A stretch of 64,000 bases of DNA from Nocardia nova SH22a (lineage in GTDB: Bacteria; Actinomycetota; Actinomycetes; Mycobacteriales; Mycobacteriaceae), in contig NZ_CP006850.1 in the NCBI RefSeq assembly GCF_000523235.1, forward strand, positions 1,984,001-2,048,000. Direction: 5' to 3'. Under the pieces are notes generated by a model. That model was given only the letters and a program-made list of their open reading frames with translations. It made no database searches and was not told the DNA's origin. Shown here piece by piece: positions 1 to 8,671 of the stretch (its first letter is position 1; every line of letters starts with the position of its first letter). A program made the translations under genes and the position numbers.

Positions 1-663
1 AGCATCGGCGGCCACGCGCTGCCGAAGATCCTCATGACGCCGCGGCAGTTCTACGCCGTGCACGACGCGTTCTGGCGTGACTGGTCCACCGATGTGCCGG
101 GCACTCTCGGGTTCTACACCCGGCACAACGGGTGGCGGTTCCAGCAGGTACGCCTCGACGCCGCACCCGAACCGACCACCGGTGTCGATCCGGCGACCAC
201 GCTGCACGAGTCGTACACGGTGTCGTTCGTCGCGATGGACCCGCTCGAGCAGCACCTCGGCGAGTACTTCGTGTGGCTGAACGAGGACGGCCGGAACGAG
301 GGAATCGTCAAGGCCCGCAACGCCGCCGATCAGGAGGCGTGGCCGCGCTACACGATGCCCGGTCCGGGCCGGTATTGGATTCAGGACCCGACCGACCCGG
401 ACGGTTTGCGGCTGGTGCAGACGCCGCCGATCGACGACGGCGAAACCCTGCGGATCGACTCGCACCCGCGCCACCGCACCGCCCGCGTCTACTCGGACGC
501 CAACCCCGACGGCCGGAACGTGTGGGGCGCGCTGGCGGGCCGCCGGTGGCTGGCGTCGCTGCCGCCGTGGTCGAGCACCGACATCGTTGTCCGCGTGGAG
601 GGCGGCAACCTCGATTCGTCTGTGCGCGTGGACGTGACACCGCGGTCGTCGAGGCCGTTCTGA
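1..663 (+). CDS. Phage minor tail protein, 5' end outside window
   Basis: The reading frame is open from base 1, so the N terminus lies upstream; 220 residues are visible before the TGA. The protein is soluble and rich in Trp and Tyr. No catalytic motif is visible. It is the first of a continuous chain of + strand phage genes whose stops overlap the next starts; its stop overlaps the ATG of the next gene (TGATG). Its place just before a large minor tail protein matches the distal-tail or baseplate-hub proteins of actinobacterial siphoviruses, usually encoded after the tape measure. The assignment rests mainly on position and sequence style. Confidence 0.7.
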   Translation, partial: SIGGHALPKILMTPRQFYAVHDAFWRDWSTDVPGTLGFYTRHNGWRFQQVRLDAAPEPTTGVDPATTLHESYTVSFVAMDPLEQHLGEYFVWLNEDGRNEGIVKARNAADQEAWPRYTMPGPGRYWIQDPTDPDGLRLVQTPPIDDGETLRIDSHPRHRTARVYSDANPDGRNVWGALAGRRWLASLPPWSSTDIVVRVEGGNLDSSVRVDVTPRSSRPF

Positions 664-2306
664 TGGCTGCATGGAACGCTGCCGCCGAGGCGCGGCGCAT
701 GGACGCGCTGCAGCGCGCCGAAGACGCCGACCGCGCCGACCAGACCTCGCTCGTCTGCTACTACGACAAGTACCTCACCGAGGTCGGCGAAGAGGGCGCG
801 TACACGACCCTGAATTTCAACTACAAGGTCAACGCCGCGGGCGGCCTCAAAATGCAGGTGCCGCGGCCCGATTTCATCCACTTCGATCACTTCTTCAACA
901 ATGTCGACGGCGAAGACGCCACGATACCGATCACGGTGCAGACCAAGGCATTCCGGTGGGATGGATACGTGACCCGGGCGGCGATCGTGCGCGCCGACGA
1001 CGGTACCGAGACGGTCGATATCGAGGCGATTCACTGCTGGCAGCATGTCGCCACGACGGCACTGTGGGCCTCGCCGTTCGCGCCGATCCTGGCGCAGTGG
1101 CCCCGGCACATGGTCGTGTTCTGCCCGCTCGCCTCCCTGATCGCAATCTATATGACCTGCAACCTGATTCGGCTACAAGCGCCCCTGTGGGCGCTGACGA
1201 ACCAGTGGATCGACGCGCCCGATTGGGCACAGTCCGGGTCGCTGCTGTGGCCGATCGCGTTCGTGCCCGTGTGGATCCCCACCGACACCACCGTCTGGCG
1301 CGGCGGGTCGGCCCGGTTCCCGATGGCCGATGAGTTCCTTGGTCCGATGTGGGACGGCACCGGCGTGGCGCTCACCGCCCGGTTCTTCCTGCCCGACGCG
1401 GGCGACGAACAGCCCGCCCCCGAATGGTTCTACCTCGACCGGCCGACGGTCGTGCTCGAGGTCGACAACCAGGAGGACACCGTCGGTCCGACCGGCACCC
1501 TGATCGACGGCCTATACACATTCGTCGAGGAATGGCTCGACGATACGACGCTCGTCCGGTACCCGAATTTCGATGCACAGTCGGAATATGAGGCCGTGTA
1601 CGGATATTCGGGTCCGACCGGCACATTCCGGCGCCTGCCGCACGTCTGGTATCGCGAGGGCGAATATTCCGGCATCGGCGAATCCGAACTCGCCGTGCAC
1701 AAACCGACCGCGACGCGCGTCATCGTCGGCGGCCGGTCACCCGGCTGGGTGAATGCCGGAATCGATATCGCGATGAAAAACCTCCTCGCGTGGCTCGGCC
1801 TGCTGATCGGCGTGCCCGGCCTCGACTCGCTGTATCAGGGGCAACTCGACGACGTATTCCTCGCGTGGAACTACTACGAGGACGCGGGGCGTATCGAGCG
1901 CAGCGGCCCGTTCGCGTTCCGCGAGCAGGTGATCACCAACTCGGCCAAGGCATTCACTCTGGACGGTGTAATGACCGGCCGGAAGGGCCTGCACGACAGC
2001 CGCGGCTATACCTCGAAAAAGGTATCCGTCGGCGACGGAAGCCCGTACCTGATCGGCAAGGATTTCCGCGCGAATCAGCAAATCGGTTTCGAGGTCGGCG
2101 AACAGCTATTCACCGACCGCGTCACCGAATTCGAATTCACCGACGACCGCGAACAGAACGCATCCCATTGGGGACTCACTATCGGCGACGGCGGCGACGA
2201 AGACGATTCGATGGTCAAGGCGTGGAATCGCATGGGACAGATGGCGTCCGCGATTCACGATTTGGCGACCGATGTCGGCGCCGACCTCGACCTGATCATT
2301 TTCTGA
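663..2306 (+). CDS. Large phage minor tail protein (ReqiPepy6 Gp37-like)
   Basis: 547 residues. The frame is open further upstream, but that part lies wholly inside the preceding gene, and the ATG at 663 overlaps its stop, so 663 is the start. Composition and layout resemble the Gp37-like tail proteins of Rhodococcus and Gordonia phages: an N-terminal beta-rich part, a hydrophobic central stretch around residues 135-170 (PLASLIAIYMTCNLIRLQAP), a WLGLLIGVPG segment near residue 380, and a C-terminal part typical of this family with FRANQQIGFEVG and a final DLDLIIF. In the virion it would sit at the tail tip. The family name comes from recalled similarity, not a search. Confidence 0.75.
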   Translation: MAAWNAAAEARRMDALQRAEDADRADQTSLVCYYDKYLTEVGEEGAYTTLNFNYKVNAAGGLKMQVPRPDFIHFDHFFNNVDGEDATIPITVQTKAFRWDGYVTRAAIVRADDGTETVDIEAIHCWQHVATTALWASPFAPILAQWPRHMVVFCPLASLIAIYMTCNLIRLQAPLWALTNQWIDAPDWAQSGSLLWPIAFVPVWIPTDTTVWRGGSARFPMADEFLGPMWDGTGVALTARFFLPDAGDEQPAPEWFYLDRPTVVLEVDNQEDTVGPTGTLIDGLYTFVEEWLDDTTLVRYPNFDAQSEYEAVYGYSGPTGTFRRLPHVWYREGEYSGIGESELAVHKPTATRVIVGGRSPGWVNAGIDIAMKNLLAWLGLLIGVPGLDSLYQGQLDDVFLAWNYYEDAGRIERSGPFAFREQVITNSAKAFTLDGVMTGRKGLHDSRGYTSKKVSVGDGSPYLIGKDFRANQQIGFEVGEQLFTDRVTEFEFTDDREQNASHWGLTIGDGGDEDDSMVKAWNRMGQMASAIHDLATDVGADLDLIIF

Positions 2307-2319
2307 GGAGGGAGGACCG

Positions 2320-3366
2320 TTGTCCGATATCGCATTCTCGGCGCACCTCACCGTCACCGAGGACATCGACCCCGACGGCAACCTGCCGATACTGACGGCC
2401 GCCGTGCAGCTCGACGACGACGCTGCCGCGCTCCCGCTGCCGGGCGGCCCGCAGGGCGATTTCGGCGACCGTGGTGCACCGCAGGCACCGTTCGTGAAGA
2501 TGGGCACCGTAGCGAACGAGGCAGCCCGCCCGACCGGCCTCGGCGCGGGCGACCGCGGGAAGTGGTGGCATCGCCTCGACGATGACGGCATGGACGTGTG
2601 GACCGGTACCGCGTGGACGCATTCGGCGGCCGCGGTCGGCCCGCAGGGCGATCCCGCCCCGGCGACCACCCTCGACGTGACCACGGTGCACGACGCGGCA
2701 CTCACCATCCCCGCTATCAAGATCACCGGCCCGGGTCCGGCGCTCACGGCCATCGTCACCGCACCGGCCGGACTGCCGGGGCCTGCTGGCCCCGCGGGCG
2801 ACTCGGGCGCTATCGCCACGGCCACCGACTACGACGGCAGCACCGCGCCGCTACAGGGCGGCGTGATGGCCTACAACCTCGGATCGAAGAAGTGGCGGGC
2901 GCTGCCGCCGCCCGGCGGGTACGGGCCGTGGTCGTGGTACGGCACCGATTTCGCCGCCGACCAGGAAACCGCGACCGACAAACTCATCGCGGGCACATTC
3001 GGGCTGCCCGCGCTGCCGTTCCAATACCGGCCGCTCGTGTTCGCTCAGCTCGCAACCTACTGCCAGACCGGCCAGAACAGCGACGTGCTCGCCTGCGTGC
3101 GGCTCAACAACTCCAACGGCGTACTGCTCGCGCAGGCCGCCGGAATCCGCGCCGACGGCAACTACAACCTGTACGGGCTGAACCCGACCTACGGCGACGA
3201 CGCGACGAAACCGCTGTCGCCGTCGAGCGCGTACGCGACCGTGCCCGCCTATCAGCCCGCGTCGCTCGTCGTCACCGCCGAGCGGGTCGGCTCGACCACA
3301 TCGAACGCGACGATCGGATACAAGCAGGCGACCGCATCACTGGTCGTGTGGGCGATGCCGGTCTAG
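2320..3366 (+). CDS. Collagen-like minor tail protein, copy 1
   Basis: 348 residues, TTG start preceded by a very strong ribosome-binding site (GGAGGGAGGA at 2307-2316). A short N-terminal domain is followed by Gly-Pro-rich collagen-like pieces (GPQGDFGDRGAPQ, later GLPGPAGPAGDSG), a linker with YDGSTAPLQGG, and a C-terminal beta-rich domain of about 150 residues ending in LVVWAMPV. It is the first of three adjacent paralogues (2320, 3379, 4455) that share this layout. Such proteins form trimeric tail-tip or fibre structures in actinophages and probably contact the host surface. The role is inferred from layout and context. Confidence 0.7.
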   Translation: MSDIAFSAHLTVTEDIDPDGNLPILTAAVQLDDDAAALPLPGGPQGDFGDRGAPQAPFVKMGTVANEAARPTGLGAGDRGKWWHRLDDDGMDVWTGTAWTHSAAAVGPQGDPAPATTLDVTTVHDAALTIPAIKITGPGPALTAIVTAPAGLPGPAGPAGDSGAIATATDYDGSTAPLQGGVMAYNLGSKKWRALPPPGGYGPWSWYGTDFAADQETATDKLIAGTFGLPALPFQYRPLVFAQLATYCQTGQNSDVLACVRLNNSNGVLLAQAAGIRADGNYNLYGLNPTYGDDATKPLSPSSAYATVPAYQPASLVVTAERVGSTTSNATIGYKQATASLVVWAMPV

Positions 3367-3378
3367 GGAGGAGACGAA

Positions 3379-4458
3379 TTGTCAACTGTCGGCGAATATT
3401 TCGCAGCCACCCTGATTCGCGGCATCAACGAGGGCATCGGCACATCCGACGAAATCGTGCAATCGATGCAAGGCACACCGGCCGACGGATCGTTCGAGCT
3501 GCCGACCGGCAGCAAGGGTGTGATCGGACCGACCGGCCTCGCAGCGTTCCCGTGGCGGTGGGAAGGCGACATCGCCGACCCGACCGCGCTCGCCGCGCTC
3601 ACCCCGACACTCGGCACCGCGCAGGCGGGCAAGGCGTGGCGGGTCCGATCGACGAACACCATCATGTATTGGAACGGCAGCACTTTCGAGTCGTTCTCCG
3701 AAGCGATCGGCGGCCGCGGCCCCGACGGCGTGCCGAACGTGCTCACCATCGGTACGGTCACCACCGGCGCGGCCGGTGCCGATGTGGTCGCCACCATCAC
3801 CGGTGACCCGCCGAACCAAGTCATCGGCGTCGTGCTGCCGCGCGGCGTGAAGGGTGTCAAAGGCCCTGTCGGGCCGCCCGGCCCGCTCCGTGGCGCCAGC
3901 GACTACGACGACACCGCCGCGCCCACCGACGGCGCCGTGCCCGTATGGAACGCGAGCGCCGCGAAGTGGAAAGCCGCCGGATATCCGGGATGGCGCGGCC
4001 CGTGGACTGTCATCGAAAACCAGGCATGGGACGGCTCGGCCGGATTCTCGGCCAGCGCATCGGGTATCAGCACCTCACCGAACACCGTCTGCATCCTGAA
4101 CGTGCCCGCGCAAGACGTCGCCTGGCGCCCATTCCTGACCGGCGGCGCGATCGTCCGCACCGCCGATTCCGGCGCGTCGGTGCGCGTAGACCTCGAGGCC
4201 CGCCTCGGGTCGGCGGCCGGGCAGATCGTCGCTGTCGGCACCGGGATGCCCTACGCGGTCGACTGGCTCAACCGCCTACAGCCGCAATACCAGGTGTCCG
4301 CGATGACCCCCGACAGCTCGGTCGGTGTCATCTCCGCAGGGGTCGCCGCAGCCATCTACTTGGTGCTGCGCCGCAACGCAGGATCAGGCAACTACACCTA
4401 CAGTCGCACCGGCGCGCACGCCGCGGTGTGGGCCGTGCCAGTGACGGGGGCGCCATGA
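3379..4458 (+). CDS. Collagen-like minor tail protein, copy 2
   Basis: 359 residues, TTG start after GGGAGGAGA, 12 bases past the previous stop. It has the same architecture as its neighbours: an N-terminal module with FPWRWEGDIADPTALAAL, a repeated PNxLTIGTVTTG module, a Gly-rich run (GVKGVKGPVGPPGPL), a YDDTAAPTDGAVPVW linker and a C-terminal beta domain with GPWTVIENQAWDG and final AVWAVPV. It is closest to copy 3, which shares the FPWRW/WPWVW N-terminal module and the ATITGDPPNQ/AILTGTAPNQ block. It is a probable tail-tip or fibre protein, one of three recently diverged or shuffled paralogues. Confidence 0.7.
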   Translation: MSTVGEYFAATLIRGINEGIGTSDEIVQSMQGTPADGSFELPTGSKGVIGPTGLAAFPWRWEGDIADPTALAALTPTLGTAQAGKAWRVRSTNTIMYWNGSTFESFSEAIGGRGPDGVPNVLTIGTVTTGAAGADVVATITGDPPNQVIGVVLPRGVKGVKGPVGPPGPLRGASDYDDTAAPTDGAVPVWNASAAKWKAAGYPGWRGPWTVIENQAWDGSAGFSASASGISTSPNTVCILNVPAQDVAWRPFLTGGAIVRTADSGASVRVDLEARLGSAAGQIVAVGTGMPYAVDWLNRLQPQYQVSAMTPDSSVGVISAGVAAAIYLVLRRNAGSGNYTYSRTGAHAAVWAVPVTGAP

Positions 4459-5504
4459 CGACCGTGTACGACGCCGATATCACCGTCACCATGCGCGGCG
4501 TCGACGACGCCGGGGTCGGACTGCCGTTCACCGTGAACCCGTTCGATGTGTGCGGGCGCGAGGCACTCGTCGAGATCCGCGAGGGCGAGAAGGGCGACCC
4601 CGGCCCGCCGGGCGCCCCGTCATGGCCCTGGGTGTGGATGGGCGACGCCGCCGATTTCGCCACCCTCCAGGCACTCGGCCTCACGACCGCCGACGCTCGC
4701 AAGGCCTGGCGCGCCGTCGACGAACAAGCCCTCTATCTGTGGACCGGCCTCGACTGGATCCGGTTCCGGGATGCGTTCGGCGCGACCGGGCGGCAAGGCC
4801 CGGCGAACACGCTCACCGGCGCCGCCATCGCGGGCGCGCCCGGCAGCTCGGCCGCCGCCATCCTCACCGGCACCGCCCCGAACCAGACCCTCACGGTCAC
4901 GATGCCGCGCGGCGAGGAAGGCGACCAGGGCGACCCTGGCACCCCCGGCGCGATCGCCGACGCCGCCGATGTCGGTGACATCTCGACCGCCCGCCAAGAT
5001 TCGGTTCTCGCATGGGACGACGACGCCGACCTGTGGGAGCCGGTGCCGAACCCGCGGCTGGCGGGCCCGTGGGCCATCGCGGGCGCACAGTTCGCGGGCG
5101 GCTCGAACATCGGTGACGCGCTGAAAACGCTCGCCACGATGATCATTCCGGCGCAGCCGGTCGCGTGGCGGCCCCTGATCTTGTCCGGCTCGGTCAACTA
5201 CATGGTGCAGACATCGGTGATCAACGGGTCGCGGGTCGACATCGAGGTGCGACTCGGCTCGATCGACGGCCCGCTGATCGGGTACGGGGTCGGCCTCGGC
5301 GCCCAAAATCAATCGCAGATCGGGATATTCCCGAAATTCGAATACCCGCTGTCGCCAGCCTCGACCACCGCGGTGATCGAACCGAACCAGACGGCCACCC
5401 TGTACGTCCTCGCCCGCCGCGTGTCGGGCACCGCCGCCTACACGATCAGCACCGCGGGCGCGCAGCTGATCGTCATGGCCCAACCGATCAGGAACGCATC
5501 ATGA
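4455..5504 (+). CDS. Collagen-like minor tail protein, copy 3
   Basis: 349 residues; the ATG overlaps the previous stop by ATGA, indicating translational coupling. It has an N-terminal strand-rich part, a first short collagen-like run (GEKGDPGPPGAPS), a WPWVWMGDAADFATLQAL module matching copy 2, a second run (GEEGDQGDPGTPGA), and a C-terminal domain with GPWAIAGAQFAGG and QPVAWRPLILSG, which matches DVAWRPFLTGG of copy 2. The end, LIVMAQPI, parallels VVWAMPV and AVWAVPV. It is a probable tail fibre or tip protein; receptor binding by the variable C-terminal domain is inference. Confidence 0.7.
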   Translation: MTTVYDADITVTMRGVDDAGVGLPFTVNPFDVCGREALVEIREGEKGDPGPPGAPSWPWVWMGDAADFATLQALGLTTADARKAWRAVDEQALYLWTGLDWIRFRDAFGATGRQGPANTLTGAAIAGAPGSSAAAILTGTAPNQTLTVTMPRGEEGDQGDPGTPGAIADAADVGDISTARQDSVLAWDDDADLWEPVPNPRLAGPWAIAGAQFAGGSNIGDALKTLATMIIPAQPVAWRPLILSGSVNYMVQTSVINGSRVDIEVRLGSIDGPLIGYGVGLGAQNQSQIGIFPKFEYPLSPASTTAVIEPNQTATLYVLARRVSGTAAYTISTAGAQLIVMAQPIRNAS

Positions 5505-6154
5505 CCGATACGCCCGGCGACGGCGAGATCGTCGAGGAGATCGTCACCAAGGCGGGCCGCGACAAGGCCGCCACCGACCAGCGCGAGCAGGAATACCGCG
5601 ACCTCGGCAACGGTATGCGCGTCACCCCGAAGATGATCGCGTTCATGGAGGCCGTCCGCAACGGCCGACTGCCCGATGTCGGCGACGTGCCGCAGGTCGA
5701 TCCGAACGTCGTCGCGCTCGCCGAGGAACTCCACGTCGTGCACCTCGACGAGTGGTACAACCCTGCCGGCCGAAAACTCGCCGACCCGACCGTGCTCTCA
5801 CTGCCGCAATCGCCGCGCCTCGCCGAATACCTGCACCGCCGCGGCTGGCGCAAACACCCCGAACTCGAAGAGGTGCAGTGGCGGCCGACACCGGGCGGGA
5901 TGCCGAACCCGCACGACCTCGGTCTGCACGTCTACCGCGACGCGGACGGCAATTTCCCGGACCCGGACCCCGAGGCGTTCTACGACATCGCCGACATCAA
6001 GGTCGAGCAGGCCGACAACGGCAGCTGGCAGGCCAGCCACCCGCGCGGCCTCGGGTTCGTCGGCAACACCAAGAGCGAGGCATACGCGGGCCTCGTCGAA
6101 CGACTGCGCGCCAAGATCACCGAGGCGCGCGCCCAGCAGGACGGCACAGCGTGA
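5501..6154 (+). CDS. Hypothetical phage protein
   Basis: 217 residues. The start is the ATG at 5501, which overlaps the previous TGA by ATGA; the longer open frame upstream lies inside copy 3. The protein is acidic, soluble and without a signal peptide. Residues about 60-140 contain HLDEWYNPAG and LAEYLHRRGWRKHPELEE; the C-terminal part, with KVEQADNGSWQASHPRGLGFVG, looks like a small beta-sheet domain. Its place between tail fibres and the lysis cassette suggests a structural or assembly role. I do not recognise the family. Confidence 0.65.
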   Translation: MTDTPGDGEIVEEIVTKAGRDKAATDQREQEYRDLGNGMRVTPKMIAFMEAVRNGRLPDVGDVPQVDPNVVALAEELHVVHLDEWYNPAGRKLADPTVLSLPQSPRLAEYLHRRGWRKHPELEEVQWRPTPGGMPNPHDLGLHVYRDADGNFPDPDPEAFYDIADIKVEQADNGSWQASHPRGLGFVGNTKSEAYAGLVERLRAKITEARAQQDGTA

Positions 6155-7545
6155 GCGCCCGGTATTGGCCGCTCGGCGCCGGGCGAATCGTGACGAGCGG
6201 GTTCGGCGCACGCCCCGAGGGCTGGCACTGGGGCTGCGATTTCGGGCGCGACGGCGGAAGCGGCGGGATGCCCGTGTACGCCGCGCAGGCCGGTCGCGTC
6301 ATCTACGCCGGGGCGGCCTCCGGGTTCGGTGGCCCGGATCCCGCCGGATGGATCGTGCTCGATCATCCGACCGAAGCAGGCAGCGGCACAACGGTTTACG
6401 GGCACATCGTGCGCGAGGTCAGCATCGGCCAGCAGGTCGCGGCAGGCCAGCGCATCGGCCACATCAACCCGTCCTCGGCCACGAACGGGGGCGTCGCCCC
6501 GCACCTGCATTTCGAGGTGCACCGGTCGGTGTGGTCGTCGCCCGGCCCGGACCGACTCGACCCGCTGCCGTGGCTGACCGGCGCGAAAGAACCAGGAGGC
6601 GAAAATATGCCAGCAGATATACCGGCCCCGGTGCCGGTCACGTTCGGTATCGACATCTCGAGCTTTCAGGCCGGGCTCGACCTCGCGCAGGTGTTCCGCG
6701 AGGGGTTCGAGTTCGTGATCGCGAAAGTCACCGAGGGCGACTACTACCGCGACGCCCAGTGGCGCGGATTCCGCGACGCCACCCTCGCCGCGGGCAAGAT
6801 CCTCGTCGGCTACCACTACGTACGCGGCGACTGCGATATCGAGGCACAGGCCGATCTGTTCCTGTCCCACATCGGCGACCCCAGCATTCCCGCGATGATC
6901 GACCACGAGGCGAACTCCGGCGGCGCCAACGTCGCCCGCGCGATGGTCGCCGCGCTCCAGCGCCGCGGCGTGCACGTCGGTCTGACCTATCTGCCGCGCT
7001 GGTACCACGGCCAGATCGGATCGCCCGACCTGACCGGCCTGCCCCCGCTGATGTCCTCGAGCTACGGCGCCAACCGCGCCGGATACGCATCGGCCATCTA
7101 CCCCGGCAGCAACGACAGCGGATGGAACGGATACGGCGGACTCGACGTCGCGATATTCCAGTTCTCCGAGGCCGGTCGCGTCGCTGGCCGAAACGTGGAT
7201 GTCGACGCATTCCGCGGCACCCCCGACCAACTCCGAGCACTACTGACAGGAGACGAAGAAATGCCCAGTGCAGACGAAATCGCCAAGGCCGTATGGGCGC
7301 ACCGCCCCGCCAAGCCCAACGGCAAGACCGACGCCACCACCGGCGAGATGCTCGGATGGACCGATCATCACGCCGGACTCGCGGTCGACCAGCTGGCGGG
7401 CGCCGGATCGAAGGACCAGCCCGGCGACCTCGACCCGACCCGGTGGGACTTCCTCGCCGACCGGTCCGTGCCCGAGGCGCTCGGCCTGATCGGCGCGAAG
7501 CTCGGCATCCCCGGATTCCGTGACCCGCTGGCCGGTGGCCGGTGA
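6151..7545 (+). CDS. Endolysin LysA: M23 peptidase plus GH25 muramidase
   Basis: 464 residues from a GTG that overlaps the previous stop. It has three modules. Residues about 8-145 form an M23-type LytM metallopeptidase with the GWHWGCDFG metal site, VYGHIV and the terminal HLHFEVH zinc motif. Residues about 162-360 are a GH25 muramidase with FGIDISSFQ, FVIAKVTEGDYY, GYHYVRGD and IPAMIDHE. Residues 371-464 are a small C-terminal module beginning with PSADEIAKAVWAHR, a type seen at the ends of actinophage lysins and possibly for wall binding or oligomerisation. The enzyme would cut both peptide crosslinks and glycan of peptidoglycan at lysis. Two in-frame internal starts with good ribosome-binding sites sit at the module borders. 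Holin-like genes follow immediately. Confidence 0.9.
   Translation: MSARYWPLGAGRIVTSGFGARPEGWHWGCDFGRDGGSGGMPVYAAQAGRVIYAGAASGFGGPDPAGWIVLDHPTEAGSGTTVYGHIVREVSIGQQVAAGQRIGHINPSSATNGGVAPHLHFEVHRSVWSSPGPDRLDPLPWLTGAKEPGGENMPADIPAPVPVTFGIDISSFQAGLDLAQVFREGFEFVIAKVTEGDYYRDAQWRGFRDATLAAGKILVGYHYVRGDCDIEAQADLFLSHIGDPSIPAMIDHEANSGGANVARAMVAALQRRGVHVGLTYLPRWYHGQIGSPDLTGLPPLMSSSYGANRAGYASAIYPGSNDSGWNGYGGLDVAIFQFSEAGRVAGRNVDVDAFRGTPDQLRALLTGDEEMPSADEIAKAVWAHRPAKPNGKTDATTGEMLGWTDHHAGLAVDQLAGAGSKDQPGDLDPTRWDFLADRSVPEALGLIGAKLGIPGFRDPLAGGR
6594..6609 (+). promoter_or_regulatory. Internal ribosome-binding site and ATG inside LysA, before the GH25 module
   Basis: A perfect AGGAGG (6594-6599) lies seven bases before an in-frame ATG (6607) at codon 153 of the lysin, exactly between the peptidase and muramidase modules. 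Translation from here would give a free 312-residue muramidase plus C-terminal module. The site is better than the one at the GTG that starts the full-length protein. Confidence 0.6.
7248..7263 (+). promoter_or_regulatory. Second internal ribosome-binding site and ATG, before the C-terminal lysin module
   Basis: AGGAGA (7248-7253) lies seven bases before an in-frame ATG (7261) at codon 371, at the start of the 94-residue C-terminal module. If used, it would give a separate short polypeptide that could oligomerise with full-length lysin, as known for some other phage lysins with internal starts. Confidence 0.5.
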
Positions 7546-7772
7546 ACACGCTACGGAAGTGGCTCGCCGAGGAACCGATCGCGACTCGCCTCGGGCCCGT
7601 GATCGTCGCGTTCGTCGCCTACCTCGTCGCCCGAGGGGTGGTGTCCAGCGACGATATCGACCAGATCGCCGCCATCGTCGCCGCCCTCGGCGGTGTCGGG
7701 GGGATCTTCGGCGCTCGAGCCCTCGTGAAGCCGATGGCGAAGCTGCCGCCGGGGGATCGAGCCGACGAGTGA
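7542..7772 (+). CDS. Small membrane protein, probable holin
   Basis: 76 residues, GTG start overlapping the lysin stop. Two hydrophobic segments are visible, about residues 17-34 (LGPVIVAFVAYLVARGVV) and 42-60 (AAIVAALGGVGGIFGARALV), separated by an acidic turn (SSDDID), with a charged C terminus. Size, topology and place right after the endolysin fit a class II holin. A second membrane protein follows with overlapping codons, so which one sets lysis timing cannot be told from sequence. Confidence 0.7.
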   Translation: MNTLRKWLAEEPIATRLGPVIVAFVAYLVARGVVSSDDIDQIAAIVAALGGVGGIFGARALVKPMAKLPPGDRADE

Positions 7773-8104
7773 TCACTCTCGGCTCGATCGCGTGGCAGAC
7801 ACTCGGCCTCAGCGGGGTGTGCGTCGTGCTGGTGCTGACGCTCGTGTGGATGATCGTGTCCGGCAAGTTCGTGCCCGAATCTCAGGTCGAGCGGATGCTC
7901 GAAACCGAGCGGGCGCGGACCGCCGACGAGCGGGCCCGGAACGCATACCTCGAGGGCGCTCTCACGAAGCGCGACGCGGCGTTCACGACCGTCGTGCAGC
8001 AGAACGCGAAACTCACCATCCAGGCCGACGCCGGATTGCGGGTACTCCAGTCACTACCTACCGAACACCAGTCGGGGAGTGATCATGTGGCGACGCCGGA
8101 GTAA
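7769..8104 (+). CDS. Single-span membrane protein with coiled coil, lysis cassette
   Basis: 111 residues from the GTG at 7769, which overlaps the previous stop by GTGA; the longer open frame upstream overlaps the holin and is not used. One strong membrane segment lies at residues 8-31 (LGLSGVCVVLVLTLVWMIVS). A long charged helix follows (ESQVERMLETERARTADERA) that looks like a coiled coil. Actinophage lysis cassettes often carry such a one-span protein next to a two-span holin; it may act as second holin or as a regulator of lysis timing. Confidence 0.65.
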   Translation: MITLGSIAWQTLGLSGVCVVLVLTLVWMIVSGKFVPESQVERMLETERARTADERARNAYLEGALTKRDAAFTTVVQQNAKLTIQADAGLRVLQSLPTEHQSGSDHVATPE

Positions 8105-8303
8105 GCCTGTCGCGCGGCCCGAGCCCGAGGACCTGCGCCGCGCCCGTGAGGCCAACGAGCGCGCCGACGCCGACCTCGCGCAGGCCCGCGCCCAGTGGGG
8201 CACCGTGAATCAGCTGCACGCCGAATACGAAAAAGTGTTGGAGCGCAACGGTTTCGGCGAGTCGATCGAAATCGCGTTCCGTCGAAAGGTGGCTGGTACA
8301 TGA
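8085..8303 (+). CDS. Small charged coiled-coil phage protein
   Basis: 72 residues from ATG 8085, with GGGGA at 8072-8078 region upstream; a GTG at 8079 would add two residues. It overlaps the end of the preceding gene by 20 bases. The sequence is very rich in Arg, Glu and Ala (RREAN-like helices) with no membrane segment and is predicted to be almost all helix. No family recognised; its place among lysis genes suggests an accessory lysis role. Confidence 0.5.
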   Translation: MWRRRSKPVARPEPEDLRRAREANERADADLAQARAQWGTVNQLHAEYEKVLERNGFGESIEIAFRRKVAGT

Positions 8304-8671
8304 AGCGGTTCGTGGTGCTGATCGCCGCCGCGCTCGCGGGACTATTGGCGCTGTACGTGGCGCCGGACCGCGAGACGGTGGGCAATAGCATCCTCGCCGC
8401 TCTCGCGGTGGTGTCGTGGCTGTTCGTCGCCGTCTACGGTCTGCGCTCGCAGTGGCGGGCGACGGCGTCCGGGCGGGCGATCATGCGCCTCGTGATGTGC
8501 ATCGGCCTCATCTGCACGCAGGGAATCACCGCGGTGCTCACCGATTTCGGCTACCCCGGCCGCGACATCATCCGGCCACTGCTGCTGCTCGGCGTCGCGG
8601 TCGCGGTGCTCGACCTACTCATCACCCTGGTGCGCATCCAGCGCCAGGAGCGCACCCCGAGGGAGGACTGA
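8300..8671 (+). CDS. Multi-span phage membrane protein
   Basis: 123 residues; ATG 8300 overlaps the previous TGA. Four hydrophobic segments are visible: residues 4-21, 30-48, 63-80 and 91-110. It resembles the four-span membrane proteins often seen just after holins in actinophages. It could be a third holin-like protein or a superinfection-related membrane protein. The RBS is supplied from within the preceding gene (GAAAGGTGG). Confidence 0.6.
   Translation: MKRFVVLIAAALAGLLALYVAPDRETVGNSILAALAVVSWLFVAVYGLRSQWRATASGRAIMRLVMCIGLICTQGITAVLTDFGYPGRDIIRPLLLLGVAVAVLDLLITLVRIQRQERTPRED

Noticed and set aside
132..662. Upstream extension of the second tail gene to a start at 132
   Set aside because: It overlaps the preceding tail gene completely; the ATG at 663 overlaps that gene's stop as in the rest of the operon.
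5980..7230. Long - strand open frame opposite the endolysin
   Set aside because: Shadow of the GC-rich lysin gene; the + strand frame has complete M23 and GH25 motifs.
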